Origin: Dechloromonas sp.
GTDB lineage: Bacteria > Pseudomonadota > Gammaproteobacteria > Burkholderiales > Rhodocyclaceae
Assembly: GCA_028687035.1 (NCBI GenBank)
Contig: JAQUAX010000003.1
Coordinates: 1-64,000, forward strand
Direction of reading: 5' to 3'
DNA: 64,000 nt
Notes under the pieces: model-generated
Seen by the model: only the letters and a program-made list of their open reading frames with translations
Databases searched by the model: none
What the model was told of the DNA's origin: nothing
Shown here: piece after piece, positions 54,619-64,000 of the stretch
Numbering within the stretch: the stretch's first letter is position 1
Layout of the letters: every line of letters starts with the position of its first letter
Program-made: the position numbers and the translations under genes

Positions 54619-55632
54619 TCAGAAGAAGCGGTCGAAGTGGATCTGTCCGAACGGCACCTTGTGCCCGACCATCAGCAATTCCTGCAGCGCCTGGGTCATC
54701 GGCGGCGGGCCGGCGAAATAGAACTCGTATTCGCCGAGCGGGGAGGGCAGCGCGCGTTCCAGCTGGTCATGCACATAACCGGTCGCCCCGCTCCATCCCT
54801 CGCCATCCTCCGGCAGCGAAACGACGGGAACGAAGCGGATGCGCTCGCCGAAACCGGGCAACTCGCGCAGCATGTCCTCGCCGCAGACGTCGCGCGGCGT
54901 GCGTGCGCCGTAGAAGAAATGCACCGTCCGGTCGAGACCGGCTTCGGCGACGCCGCGGGCGATCGAGATCATCGGCGCCAGCCCGGAACCGCCGGCGACG
55001 CAGACGATGTCGCGCGGCGCGTCGGTCCGCAGATAGGCGACGCCGTAGGGGCCGTCCAGCCCGATCTCGTCGCCGACCGCCAGGCGGTCGAACAGCGAGT
55101 GCGTGCCCTGGCCGTGCGGCACGCGGCGGATCTGGAAATGCCATTCGCGCTGCCCGTTCCCGGTGTTGGCCATCGAATAGGCGCGCGAGCCCTCGATGCC
55201 GGGCAGGTCCAGCATCGCGTACTGCCCGGGCAGGAAATCCGCGCTGTCGTCCGCGACGAAACGGAATTCGCGGATGTCGTGCGTGATGTCCCGGGTTCCG
55301 GCCAGGCGCGCCTTCTGGCGCCGCGGCGAGCGTTGCGGAACGTATTCGGCGGCGCTCGGGGCGGCGATCGTCACGTCGCCGCAGGCCCGGCACTGGCAGG
55401 CCAGGTGCCGGCCGCGCTTGCGGTCGCGTTCGCTGAGGCCGGGGGCGTCGGGCCACAGCGTTTCGATTTCGCCGTCGAGCAATTCGAACTTGCAGCCGCC
55501 GCAGCCGCCGGAGTTGCATTCGTAGGCGAGCCCGACGCCGGCCCGCAACGCGGCGCGCAGGATGCTGTCGCCGGCGGCCTGTGCAAAGCTGCTGCCATCC
55601 TTCTGATTGGTGATCCTGAACTGTTCGCTCAT
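54619..55632 (-). CDS. tmoF: Toluene monooxygenase reductase (TmoF-like)
   Basis: 337 aa. A plant-type [2Fe-2S] domain (CNSGGCGGC and a fourth Cys in LACQC) precedes an FAD domain (RAYSMAN) and an NAD-binding domain (GGSGLAPM, ending in the conserved DRFF). It passes electrons from NADH to the Rieske ferredoxin. The start follows a short SD, GAGGAGCC. Fifth-to-sixth gene spacing is 74 nt. Confidence 0.92.
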   Translation of the reverse strand: MSEQFRITNQKDGSSFAQAAGDSILRAALRAGVGLAYECNSGGCGGCKFELLDGEIETLWPDAPGLSERDRKRGRHLACQCRACGDVTIAAPSAAEYVPQRSPRRQKARLAGTRDITHDIREFRFVADDSADFLPGQYAMLDLPGIEGSRAYSMANTGNGQREWHFQIRRVPHGQGTHSLFDRLAVGDEIGLDGPYGVAYLRTDAPRDIVCVAGGSGLAPMISIARGVAEAGLDRTVHFFYGARTPRDVCGEDMLRELPGFGERIRFVPVVSLPEDGEGWSGATGYVHDQLERALPSPLGEYEFYFAGPPPMTQALQELLMVGHKVPFGQIHFDRFF

Positions 55633-55706
55633 GGCTCCTCGCAGACGTGTGAAGTCGCTCCGGCACGCGACGGGCGGGCCGGAGCGGTGAGACAGGGGAC
55701 GTCGGC

Positions 55707-56693
55707 TTACAGCCCGAGCGAGTGGCGGAATTCGCGCGTCGCCGCCTTGGCCGAGGCCGCGGCATCGGCGACGTCGGCCAGCTGCGCGCAGTAGGCGTCG
55801 ATGGCCTTGTCGGCCAGCGGCTCCCACTTGGCGATCCAGCCGCGGATCAGCTCGAGGTTGCCCGGGGTTTCCAGCGCCATCCTGACGAAGGCGCTGATCC
55901 AGCGGCGATGACGGGCGGAGTCGATCAGCTGCGCGTCGGTGACCAGGCCGAGCAGCGTGTCGCCGTTGTGGCGGGCCGATTCGCCGAGCTTGCGCAGCAC
56001 CGTTTCCTCGATCGCCGGCTTGGCGATCAGGTTCAGCACGACGATGGCCTCGCCCCAGTCCCAGACGGTCAGCGTCTTTTCCATCAGTTCGCGGAAGCCC
56101 TGCCAGATCGGGTCGCCTTCCCAGTAGAGCCGCTCGTCGTTGCCGAAACCCTTGTCCGGGAAGGCGAGCGACAGCTCCTTGGTGCGGTAGGCGGTGTGGC
56201 TGACCCAGCGCAGGCTGTCGGCCATCTGGAAGTAGTTGCAGTTGGTGATCGTCGAGGCCGGCGACACCTGGCCGACGTAGGCCGAGGCCATCTGCAGCGT
56301 GTGGAACAGGTAGCGGGCCGGCGTGTAGTAGCGGGCCAGCGAGCCGGCCCAGCGCGGGTCGAGCGCCTTGTCGTGCTCGCGCTGGTTGAACTGGTCGAAC
56401 AGGCCGAAGACGTAGGTTTCCTGGCCGTCCTGCATCATGTTGTAGGTGCGGTAGACGACCTCGTCCGGGTCGCGGAAGGCGTTCCAGTCGGCGTGCTTGA
56501 GCGCGGTACCGAAGGTGTTCTTCTTGTACCACTGGTTCATGAACATGTTGGGATCGAGCTCGTAGGGCGAGTCCGGGCGCTTGTCGTTGTAGTGCAGGTT
56601 GGCGCTGACGATCTCGTACTCGCTCGGCTTGCGGCGGCGGGCGGCGAGGTGGCTCCAGGTCTTCAGCGGCTTCAGGATTTGGGTTTCGGACAT
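55707..56693 (-). CDS. tmoE: Toluene monooxygenase hydroxylase beta subunit (TmoE-like)
   Basis: 328 aa, the structural partner of TmoA in the alpha2beta2gamma2 hydroxylase. The conserved MFMNQWYKKNTFGTALKH and DQFNQREHDKALDPRWAGSL regions are present. It lacks metal-ligand motifs, as expected for the beta subunit. Order between tmoD and tmoF is standard. Confidence 0.94.
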   Translation of the reverse strand: MSETQILKPLKTWSHLAARRRKPSEYEIVSANLHYNDKRPDSPYELDPNMFMNQWYKKNTFGTALKHADWNAFRDPDEVVYRTYNMMQDGQETYVFGLFDQFNQREHDKALDPRWAGSLARYYTPARYLFHTLQMASAYVGQVSPASTITNCNYFQMADSLRWVSHTAYRTKELSLAFPDKGFGNDERLYWEGDPIWQGFRELMEKTLTVWDWGEAIVVLNLIAKPAIEETVLRKLGESARHNGDTLLGLVTDAQLIDSARHRRWISAFVRMALETPGNLELIRGWIAKWEPLADKAIDAYCAQLADVADAAASAKAATREFRHSLGL

Positions 56694-56745
56694 TCTCTTG
56701 TCTCCTTCTCGTGTCGGGCGATGGCGGGCGCTGGACAGCCGGCGC

Positions 56746-57060
56746 TCACAGTTTCTTGGCGAAGTAAAAGCGCACGGCGTTGTCCTGGCTTTCGATCTGG
56801 CCCGCGAAGGAGCTCAGGTCCACCTCCAGGTCGTTCATCCGGAACGGGCGGCCCAGTTCCTCCTCGATGGTCTTCTGGCGCAGGATCATTTCCTGCTCGG
56901 CATGAATCCGGATGTAGGCGCGCTTGTCCTCCACGAAAATTTCCTTGTCCGGGTTGTCCACCCGGGCGGCCTCGATCACTGCCATCGCCAGATCGCCGGC
57001 ACGCATCACCGGGCCGACCATGTTGTTGTGATAGGCCAGCCCTGCATTCGATGCGCTCAT
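56746..57060 (-). CDS. tmoD: Toluene monooxygenase effector/coupling protein (TmoD-like)
   Basis: 104 aa, the usual TmoD length. It binds the hydroxylase and couples electron flow to oxygenation. The core NNMVGPVMRAGDLAMAVIEA and LEVDLSSFAGQIES is typical. The ATG at 57060 follows AAGGAGAAAACG. An in-frame ATG at 57168, with its own SD (AGGAAG), would add a 36-residue N-terminal piece; the shorter form is preferred. Confidence 0.92.
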   Translation of the reverse strand: MSASNAGLAYHNNMVGPVMRAGDLAMAVIEAARVDNPDKEIFVEDKRAYIRIHAEQEMILRQKTIEEELGRPFRMNDLEVDLSSFAGQIESQDNAVRFYFAKKL

Positions 57061-57202
57061 CGTTTTCTCCTTTTCCACTTCCTGCGTCGCCGGGCCGGCC
57101 GCCGCCGCCGGGACGGCGGCAATCGGTCGGGGGCTCAGCAAATTTCTCAACCAGTTGGTGAATTTCATCCGACTTCCTCTCGCTTCCGAAAAGCGGAGAC
57201 GG

Positions 57203-57538
57203 TCAGGTATGGGCAAACAAAGGGGTCACGCCTTCGGTCTGGACCAGGATGTCGTCGCCGTTCAGCCTGACCGGGTACTCCGCCAGTGCGCAGTCGTCCG
57301 GATTGATACCCTTGCCGTTGCAGGCGTCGAACTGCCAGAGGTGGGCGCGGCAGATGATCTTCTTGCCGTCGAACTTGCCTTCCGACAGCGGGATGTCCTG
57401 GTGCGGGCAGATGCCCTGGAACGCCTTGACGTCGCCGCCTTCGGCGCAGACCAGAAGGATTTCGTGGCCATTGACCGTGAATGGCTCCATTTCGCCTTCC
57501 CACAGGTCGTCGACCGTGCAGACCTTTGTAAAACTCAT
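57203..57538 (-). CDS. tmoC: Toluene monooxygenase Rieske ferredoxin (TmoC-like)
   Basis: 111 aa, a Rieske [2Fe-2S] protein with CPHQDIPLSEGKFDGKKI and CRAHLWQF, giving C-x-H and C-x2-H ligands. It carries electrons from TmoF to the hydroxylase. Position between tmoB and tmoD is canonical. Confidence 0.95.
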   Translation of the reverse strand: MSFTKVCTVDDLWEGEMEPFTVNGHEILLVCAEGGDVKAFQGICPHQDIPLSEGKFDGKKIICRAHLWQFDACNGKGINPDDCALAEYPVRLNGDDILVQTEGVTPLFAHT

Positions 57539-57579
57539 ACTCGTCTCCGATGTTTTTATGTTGGATGGGGGCCGCCGGC

Positions 57580-57846
57580 TCAGTGGCGGACCGGCTCCCA
57601 GATGATTTCGATGGTCTCGGTGGGCTTCAGTCCGGATTCGTGGACTTTCATCGCGCGCGGCAGGAAGTCGGTGGCGCCCTGGCGGCGGATGCGCATGATG
57701 CAGTCGGGACGCGCCCGGACGCGGCGGCCGACGGAATGCACGGCGGCGGCAGCCGCCACTTCGTCCATGGTGTTTTCGGTGTCGACGGCAACCAGTTGCA
57801 GCACGAAATCGCCCTCGAAGTTCGAGGTCAGCGGAAATAAGGCCAT
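57580..57846 (-). CDS. tmoB: Toluene monooxygenase hydroxylase gamma subunit (TmoB-like)
   Basis: 88 aa, the small gamma subunit with a ubiquitin-like fold. It opens MALFPLTSNFEGDFVLQLV and ends with IEIIWEPV. It sits between tmoA (64-nt gap) and tmoC. Confidence 0.93.
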   Translation of the reverse strand: MALFPLTSNFEGDFVLQLVAVDTENTMDEVAAAAAVHSVGRRVRARPDCIMRIRRQGATDFLPRAMKVHESGLKPTETIEIIWEPVRH

Positions 57847-57910
57847 TTGTTCAGTCTCCTTGGGTGGCGGAATCCGGCGCGCGCGGCGCGCCGGTCCGTT
57901 CTCGAATGGG

Positions 57911-59416
57911 TCAGCCCGCCTTCTTGGCGGCGCGCAGGGCGCGGTAAACCTCGGCCCAGGCGTAGTTATGGGCGTCGTCGCCGATTTCGCCCGGCGCGAT
58001 GTTCATGTATTGCAGGGCGCCGCCCAGGTCCATCGGCTGGATCATGCCGGCCAGGAAGCGGTCGACGATGGACAGGTGGCCGGCGTAACGCTCCGGCTCC
58101 TGCTCGAAGACCCAGCGGTCGACCTCGGAACCGAAGTGGTAGAGGCGGCCGTTGTACTCGAGCGGGTAGTCCTTGACGTTCCAGCCCTTGCCCGGCGTGC
58201 CGAGAATCGGCAGTTGGCACATGTTGCAGACGTAGGGCAGGGTTTCCGGGTAGGTCATCGCCATGTTGCCGTCGACGACGTTGTCGATGAACACGTCCCA
58301 GCACTGGCCCCAGGTGTCGTTCCAGCCGGGATACTTGGCTTCCAGCCAGGCGCGCTCGTCCGGGGTGACGCCGGCGGCCGGGTTCCACCACAGCGTCGGG
58401 CGCCAGAAGTAGGAGCCGAGGTGCATGCCGTGGTGCGTCTGGGCGATGTCCTTCAGGAAGATGTCCCAGTACCACGGCAGGTCGAGGCCCATGTCGGTCA
58501 GCGCGCGCTCGAACTGGGCGACGATCCATTCCTCCATGAACTCCTTGAACGACTGCTTGCGGTGCTCGAGCGGCGTGTAGTAGTCCATGATCGGGCCGGT
58601 CAGCACCGAGAACAGCTTCCAGGCGCCCCAAACGGCGATATCGACGCGCTTCTGCGCTTCCGCCTTCTGGCCGTTCTCGATCAGCACCTTGAGGGCCGGG
58701 CCGCCGATCTGGGCGTGGCGCGACTCGTCGGTCTGGATGCTGGAGATCAGGTTGGCGAAGGTGTGGTCGCCGGCTTCGGCGGCGTCGGCGGCGAGGCCGA
58801 GGAACTGCATGTTGGTGAAGCCGGTTTCGAAGCTGAAGGTCAGCATGATCGACACGCTGATCGCGTCGCGGGTCATCATGATGTCGTCGAAGAAGTGGCG
58901 CGCCGCGATCATCGCCCACTCGTTGGTGTCGTAGGCCTTGAACGCCCAGTCCATCTGGCGGTCCTTGGCCACGTGCTCGTGCGGGAAGTAGAGCTGCATC
59001 TGGCCGTGGCGGATTTCATCCAGGCAGCCCAGCGTCGACATGTTGCGCATGCCCGGCGCCTTCGAGAAGCGCATCATCCGGGCTTCGGCCGAGGCGGCGG
59101 CGTATTCGCCGCGGGCGATCGCACCGTAGTGCGCCTTCATCACCGACTTCCAGCCCGGATCGGCGTTTTCGAAAATCCGGCTGCGCTCCAGCGCGGCCTT
59201 CACCGAGTAGGCGCCGGCGTCCTTGTCGCGCTGCACCTTCACGTATTCCGGGTAGGTCTGCTTGTAGGGTTCGTCGTACTTTTCCCAGGCGTTCTGCGGC
59301 AGCCCGAAATCGCCCGACAGCTTCGGCGGGAACAGTTCGTCCTCGGTCACGTACGACGGGGTCCAGTTCGTCGTGCGGGCCAGGTCGTACCAATCCATTC
59401 TATTGAGTACAGCCAT
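57911..59416 (-). CDS. tmoA: Toluene monooxygenase hydroxylase alpha subunit (di-iron, TmoA-like)
   Basis: 501 aa. All six di-iron ligands fall at the T4MO numbers: E104, E134 and H137 (CLDEIRHGQ), E197, E231 and H234 (TDESRHAQ). T201 and pocket residues I100, G103, A107, Q141, F176, F196 and F205 also match T4MO (residue 180 is Met rather than Ile), so a toluene/benzene para-type hydroxylase is likely. Regiospecificity cannot be fixed by reading. First gene of the tmoABCDEF-porin operon. Confidence 0.95.
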   Translation of the reverse strand: MAVLNRMDWYDLARTTNWTPSYVTEDELFPPKLSGDFGLPQNAWEKYDEPYKQTYPEYVKVQRDKDAGAYSVKAALERSRIFENADPGWKSVMKAHYGAIARGEYAAASAEARMMRFSKAPGMRNMSTLGCLDEIRHGQMQLYFPHEHVAKDRQMDWAFKAYDTNEWAMIAARHFFDDIMMTRDAISVSIMLTFSFETGFTNMQFLGLAADAAEAGDHTFANLISSIQTDESRHAQIGGPALKVLIENGQKAEAQKRVDIAVWGAWKLFSVLTGPIMDYYTPLEHRKQSFKEFMEEWIVAQFERALTDMGLDLPWYWDIFLKDIAQTHHGMHLGSYFWRPTLWWNPAAGVTPDERAWLEAKYPGWNDTWGQCWDVFIDNVVDGNMAMTYPETLPYVCNMCQLPILGTPGKGWNVKDYPLEYNGRLYHFGSEVDRWVFEQEPERYAGHLSIVDRFLAGMIQPMDLGGALQYMNIAPGEIGDDAHNYAWAEVYRALRAAKKAG

Positions 59417-59557
59417 CCATGTCTCCTTTCTAATTTGGGCCGGGAGTTCGCTGCCTCCCGCTGGACGGCGATTGCCGCCGCCCCCTGATGACGCGCCGCC
59501 GGAATGGCGTGCGGTTCATGGCTGCAGAAGTTATCGGGAACGCCAGGCGGCCGAAAT

Positions 59558-59571
59558 TAGACTTTGGTTTA
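59558..59571 (-). promoter_or_regulatory. tod-box-like dyad upstream of tmoA
   Basis: On the minus strand TAAAC-CAAA-GTCTA differs by one base from the TAAAC-N4-GTTTA core of the TodT box of P. putida (from memory). It lies 142 nt before the tmoA start, which fits an upstream activator site. A TodT-like regulator is encoded in the same locus. Confidence 0.5.
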
Positions 59572-59649
59572 GAGGCGGTGCAGCAAGCACGCCGACCCGG
59601 ACGGGATCACGGATTGCGGCCGCCGCGGGGGATCGGCCGCGGCCCTGCG

Positions 59650-60828
59650 TCAGAAGGGCAGGCGCCCCTGTTCGCCGCCGGCAGGCGATCCGGCCGCCGG
59701 GGACAGCGAACTGGCGCGGACGCCGAGCAGCCGGATGCGCTGCTCCAGCGGAATCCGCTTCAGGCATTCGCCGGCCGCCTGCCGGATGGCCCGGGCGTCG
59801 GCGGTCGGGGTGTCCAGCGTCAGGTCGCGGGTCACCGAATGGAAATCCGAAAATCGCAGCTTGATGCCTATCGTCCGCGCGACATAGCCCTTGCCGGCCA
59901 GGTCGTCGGCGACGCGCCGGCAGATGCCGGTGAAGATTTCGGACAGGGCCGGGCGGTCCAGCCGGGGATGCAGGTCGCGCTCGAAGGTGCTTTCGCGGCT
60001 GACCGATTTCGGTTCGCGGCGGGTCTTCAGCGGCCGGTCGTCGATGCCGCGGGCGACCTCGTACAGCCAATGCCCGGTGCTCCGGCCGAAATGCCGGTGC
60101 AGCAGTTCGAGCGGGGCCGCGGCGAGATCGCCGACGGTGTGGATGCCGAGCCCGGCCAGCCGCTCGCCGGCCTTCGGGCCGATGCCGTTGATCCGGGTCG
60201 CGGGCAGCGGCCAGATCCGGGCCGGGATGTCGCGGTGGTCGAGCAGCGTGATGCCGTCCGGCTTGTCGAGATCGGAGCAGATTTTCGACAGCAGCTTGTT
60301 CGGCGTGATGCCGATCGAGCAGCTCAGCCCGGTCGCCTCGAACACGGCGCGCTTGATCCGGCGGGCGAGCGGCAGGCTGTCCTCGGCGAGCCCGGTCAGG
60401 TCGATGAAGATCTCGTCGATGCCGCGATCCTCGATCAGCGGCGCGATCGACGCGACGGCCGCCTTGAAGCGCCGGGAATGGTCGCGGTAGGCCTCGAAAT
60501 CGGCCGGCAGCAGGATCGCGTCCGGCGCCAGCTGGGCGGCCTTCATCAGTCCCATTGCCGAGAACACCCCGAGCGCGCGGGCTTCGTAGGTCGAGGTGGT
60601 GACGACGCCGCGGCCCGCGTAATCGCGCAGCCGGGCGAAACGCCGGCTGCCGTCGGGCTGCCGGGCCGGCGGCGGCACGTTGCGCCCGCCGACCACGACG
60701 GCCTGGCCGCGCAGTTCCGGGTAATGCAGCAGCTCGACCGACGCGAAGAAGGCGTCCATGTCGAGGTGCGCGATGCGCCGGGGGCGTTCCGCAGCGGCGG
60801 CGCGGGGATCGGGGGCGGGAGGATGCAT
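59650..60828 (-). CDS. dinB: DNA polymerase IV (Y-family)
   Basis: 392 aa. Catalytic residues are in IAHLDMDAFFASVELL and SIDEIF-like GIDEIFIDLT; the palm and fingers pattern (CSIGITPNKLLSKICSDLDK) is clear. The C-terminal QGRLPF is a sliding-clamp-binding motif. It makes error-prone lesion bypass. Divergent from the sigma-54 activator at 60946. Confidence 0.94.
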   Translation of the reverse strand: MHPPAPDPRAAAAERPRRIAHLDMDAFFASVELLHYPELRGQAVVVGGRNVPPPARQPDGSRRFARLRDYAGRGVVTTSTYEARALGVFSAMGLMKAAQLAPDAILLPADFEAYRDHSRRFKAAVASIAPLIEDRGIDEIFIDLTGLAEDSLPLARRIKRAVFEATGLSCSIGITPNKLLSKICSDLDKPDGITLLDHRDIPARIWPLPATRINGIGPKAGERLAGLGIHTVGDLAAAPLELLHRHFGRSTGHWLYEVARGIDDRPLKTRREPKSVSRESTFERDLHPRLDRPALSEIFTGICRRVADDLAGKGYVARTIGIKLRFSDFHSVTRDLTLDTPTADARAIRQAAGECLKRIPLEQRIRLLGVRASSLSPAAGSPAGGEQGRLPF

Positions 60829-60945
60829 GGCTGGATGGATATACAGCTTGGATTCTAGCGCAGCGGCCGGGCTTCCGGAAAGGCCGGCGGATCGGCACGT
60901 TACCTGCTTCCGTTCGGGGCTGGATCAACTGAAGGTGGCTGGCGA

Positions 60946-62565
<1,620 letters not shown>

Positions 62566-62581
62566 ACAATTTGCTTACTCA

Positions 62582-62597
62582 TTGTGCACCTGCACAA
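62582..62597 (+). promoter_or_regulatory. Palindromic enhancer-type site
   Basis: TTGTGCA-CC-TGCACAA, a perfect 7-2-7 dyad centred about 80 nt upstream of the predicted start of the sigma-54 promoter. This is the usual distance for an activator site. Likely bound by the adjacent activator. Confidence 0.65.
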
Positions 62598-62643
62598 AAG
62601 CGTGCTGCGTTGCAAATCGCTGATTCATAAGGATTGTTGCTGC

Positions 62644-62659
62644 TGGCACAGGCATTGCA
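62644..62659 (+). promoter_or_regulatory. Sigma-54 promoter, perfect consensus
   Basis: TGGCAC-N5-TTGCA, with GG at -24 and GC at -12, matches the sigma-54 consensus at every position. The predicted start is near 62670, about 45 nt before the dehydrogenase ATG. Confidence 0.88.
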
Positions 62660-62714
62660 ATAGATCGACTGAACCCGCCATTCGGGCCCCGCCCAACCGT
62701 TCAGGAGATTGCCG

Positions 62715-63902
62715 ATGTCAACCGCCACCCTCGATACCCCGATCCCGGCGCACCCCTGCGCCGCCCTTCCCGCCGCCGATGCGGCATCCGGCGACGGCCT
62801 GGCCGCCGTGCGCAGCGCGATCGCCGCCCACCTGGTTCCCAAGGTCGTCGATGTCGACCTGAAGGCCGAATATCCCGAGGGCTTCCTGCGCGCCCTCGGC
62901 CAGGCCGGCGGCTTCCGCGGCGCCGTCGAGCCGGCCTACGGCGGCAACGGCCTGGGCATGAAGCACGTCGTCCAGGTCATGGAGGAGGTCGCCCGCGAAT
63001 GCCTGTCCAGCGCCTTCCTGGTCTGGTGCCAGACGGCCTGCGCCCGCTACATCCAGCTGTCCGGCAACGACTGGCTGAAGAAGCAGTTCCTGCCGTCGAT
63101 CGCCGCCGGCGAACTGCTCGCCGGCACCGGCCTGTCGAACACCGTGAAATCCTGCGACACCATCGAGGACTACCGCCTGTCCGCCAGGCGCGTCGAGGGC
63201 GGCTACGTGATCAACGGCGTGCTGCCCTGGGTTTCCAACCTCGGCCCGAGCCACGTCTTCACGACCGGCTGCCCGGTCGTCGGCGAGGACGGCAAGCTGG
63301 TCTTCGTGCTCGTCGATTGCGCGCAGGCCGGCTTCAAACTGGTCGATTGCGCGCACTTCGTCGGCCTCGACGGCACCCGGACGCTGGCCTGCCATTTCAA
63401 GGAAAGCTTCGTTCCGGACAGCATGGTGCTGGCCCACCCGAGCGAATCCGAGGCCTACGTGAAGCGCATCAAGCCGGCGATGATCCATGCGCAGATGGGC
63501 ATGGGGCTGGGCCTGATCGACGCCTGCTGCAAGCTGATGCACCAGTCCAACCGGACGCTGGCCCACGTCAACCAGTACCTCGACGACCAGGTCGAGACCA
63601 TCGAGGCCGCGCTGGCCGGCGCCCGCGCCGCGGTCTACGAGATCGCCGACGAGCTGAGCGAAGGCGCCGGCAGCGAACGCACGCTGGACATCCTGAAGCT
63701 GCGCCTGGCCGGCGGCGAACTGTCGCTGCGCGCCGCCAACGCCGCGATGCTGCACCAGGGCGCCAAGGGCTACCTGGTCCGCAACCCGGCCCAGCGCCGG
63801 CTGCGCGAGGCCTACTTCATCGCCATCGTGACGCCGGCCACCAAGCACCTGCGCCGCGAGATCGCCCGCATCGAGGGCGGTCATGCCTGCAGCGGCATGT
63901 GA
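62715..63902 (+). CDS. Acyl-CoA dehydrogenase-like flavoprotein (atypical active site)
   Basis: 395 aa with the acyl-CoA dehydrogenase fold: N-terminal helices with VEPAYGGNGLG, a mid-beta domain (GTGLSNTVKSC, FVLVDCAQAG) and C-terminal helices. The usual catalytic Glu region (YEGT-type) reads VTPA, and the alternative Glu site of the isovaleryl-CoA group reads KR, so neither base is obvious. It may be a dehydrogenase with another base or a flavin-dependent oxygenase or desaturase. The ATG at 62715 has AGGAGA upstream; the TTG at 62709 is less likely. A rubredoxin gene follows 18 nt later. Confidence 0.82.
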   Translation: MSTATLDTPIPAHPCAALPAADAASGDGLAAVRSAIAAHLVPKVVDVDLKAEYPEGFLRALGQAGGFRGAVEPAYGGNGLGMKHVVQVMEEVARECLSSAFLVWCQTACARYIQLSGNDWLKKQFLPSIAAGELLAGTGLSNTVKSCDTIEDYRLSARRVEGGYVINGVLPWVSNLGPSHVFTTGCPVVGEDGKLVFVLVDCAQAGFKLVDCAHFVGLDGTRTLACHFKESFVPDSMVLAHPSESEAYVKRIKPAMIHAQMGMGLGLIDACCKLMHQSNRTLAHVNQYLDDQVETIEAALAGARAAVYEIADELSEGAGSERTLDILKLRLAGGELSLRAANAAMLHQGAKGYLVRNPAQRRLREAYFIAIVTPATKHLRREIARIEGGHACSGM

Positions 63903-63920
63903 GACGGAAGGAGAAACGCG

Positions 63921-64000
63921 ATGACGACGACCGTCCAGACGACCCAGTGGATCTGCAAGGTCTGCAACTGGGTGTACGACGAGGCCCTCGGCGACCCGGA
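63921..64000 (+). CDS. Rubredoxin, N-terminal part (runs off the window)
   Basis: The first 26 codons: MTTTVQTTQWICKVCNWVYD with the first iron-binding CxxC (C-K-V-C) and the conserved following WVYDE. AAGGAGAAACGCG precedes the ATG. Rubredoxins carry single electrons, for example to alkane or flavin-dependent oxygenases. Cotranscribed with the dehydrogenase-like gene. Confidence 0.9.
   Translation, partial: MTTTVQTTQWICKVCNWVYDEALGDP

Noticed and set aside
59579-59594. GG-N10-GC on the minus strand upstream of tmoA, possible sigma-54 promoter
   Set aside because: Only the GG and GC dinucleotides and part of the -12 box fit (GGCGT-N6-TGCA); the TodST-like system normally uses sigma-70-type promoters, and a far better sigma-54 site exists at 62644.

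Overview
The window is about 64 kb of GC-rich chromosome, most likely from a betaproteobacterium of the Rhodocyclales (Dechloromonas/Azonexus/Azoarcus-like). This is inferred from the gene order (tuf, then S10, spc and alpha ribosomal operons with infA between secY and rpmJ), from the style of the proteins, and from a six-subunit toluene monooxygenase cluster next to a TodS/TodT-type sensor pair. No marker gene was compared with a database.

Layout. (1) 1-14256: the end of tuf, then the complete S10, spc and alpha ribosomal operons, all on the + strand. Promoter- and terminator-like signals lie at the rpsJ-rplC and rpsQ-rplN boundaries, and a strong terminator follows rplQ. (2) 14285-38727: ordinary chromosomal genes. 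They include a REC-PAS-SpoIIE phosphatase, an Atm1-type ABC exporter, a YciA thioesterase, FadL-like porin and SPOR-domain genes, an RND efflux pair, NtrB/NtrC, BirA/CoaX, a c-di-GMP pair (HD-GYP plus EAL), a DUF350/SPFH/DUF4178 membrane module, GabD and an NlpC/P60 lipoprotein. (3) 38780-44500: a tRNA-Arg(CCG) gene carrying an integrated 4.9-kb element. The element has an integrase, AlpA, a winged-helix protein, a Rep-type ATPase, a run of iteron-like repeats, a candidate ~110-nt structured RNA and four small genes. It ends in a copy of the tRNA 3' end. A second, decayed copy of the tRNA end plus its terminator lies 0.7 kb further on and encloses a yggL gene. (4) 44868-45074: a small gene for a double-glycine-leader peptide whose body is an 11-residue repeat, with an elaborate upstream region. 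(5) 45504-49487: a zinc alcohol dehydrogenase divergent from a LysR regulator, a chemoreceptor and a GFA-family protein. (6) 49548-59416 (- strand): tmoABCDEF-like monooxygenase, FadL/TodX-like porin, then a TodS-like sensor kinase (frameshifted as read) and a TodT-like regulator. A tod-box-like dyad sits upstream of tmoA. (7) 59650-64000: DinB, a GAF-type sigma-54 activator, and an acyl-CoA-dehydrogenase-like gene plus rubredoxin behind a textbook sigma-54 promoter with an upstream palindrome.

How the parts fit. The aromatic block looks self-contained. The porin would bring in the hydrocarbon, the di-iron monooxygenase with its Rieske ferredoxin and reductase would hydroxylate it, and the TodST-like pair would sense it. 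The chemoreceptor and the sigma-54 dehydrogenase/rubredoxin unit on the flanks may be functionally linked, but that is inference. The tRNA-Arg element is the clearest recently acquired DNA: it is lower in GC, has its own integrase and att duplications, and probably replicates when excised. The strongest leads are the hendecad-repeat double-glycine peptide, the mini-element with its RNA and iterons, the tandem tRNA-end duplication around yggL, and the sigma-54 dehydrogenase-like/rubredoxin unit that appears to lack the usual catalytic glutamate.
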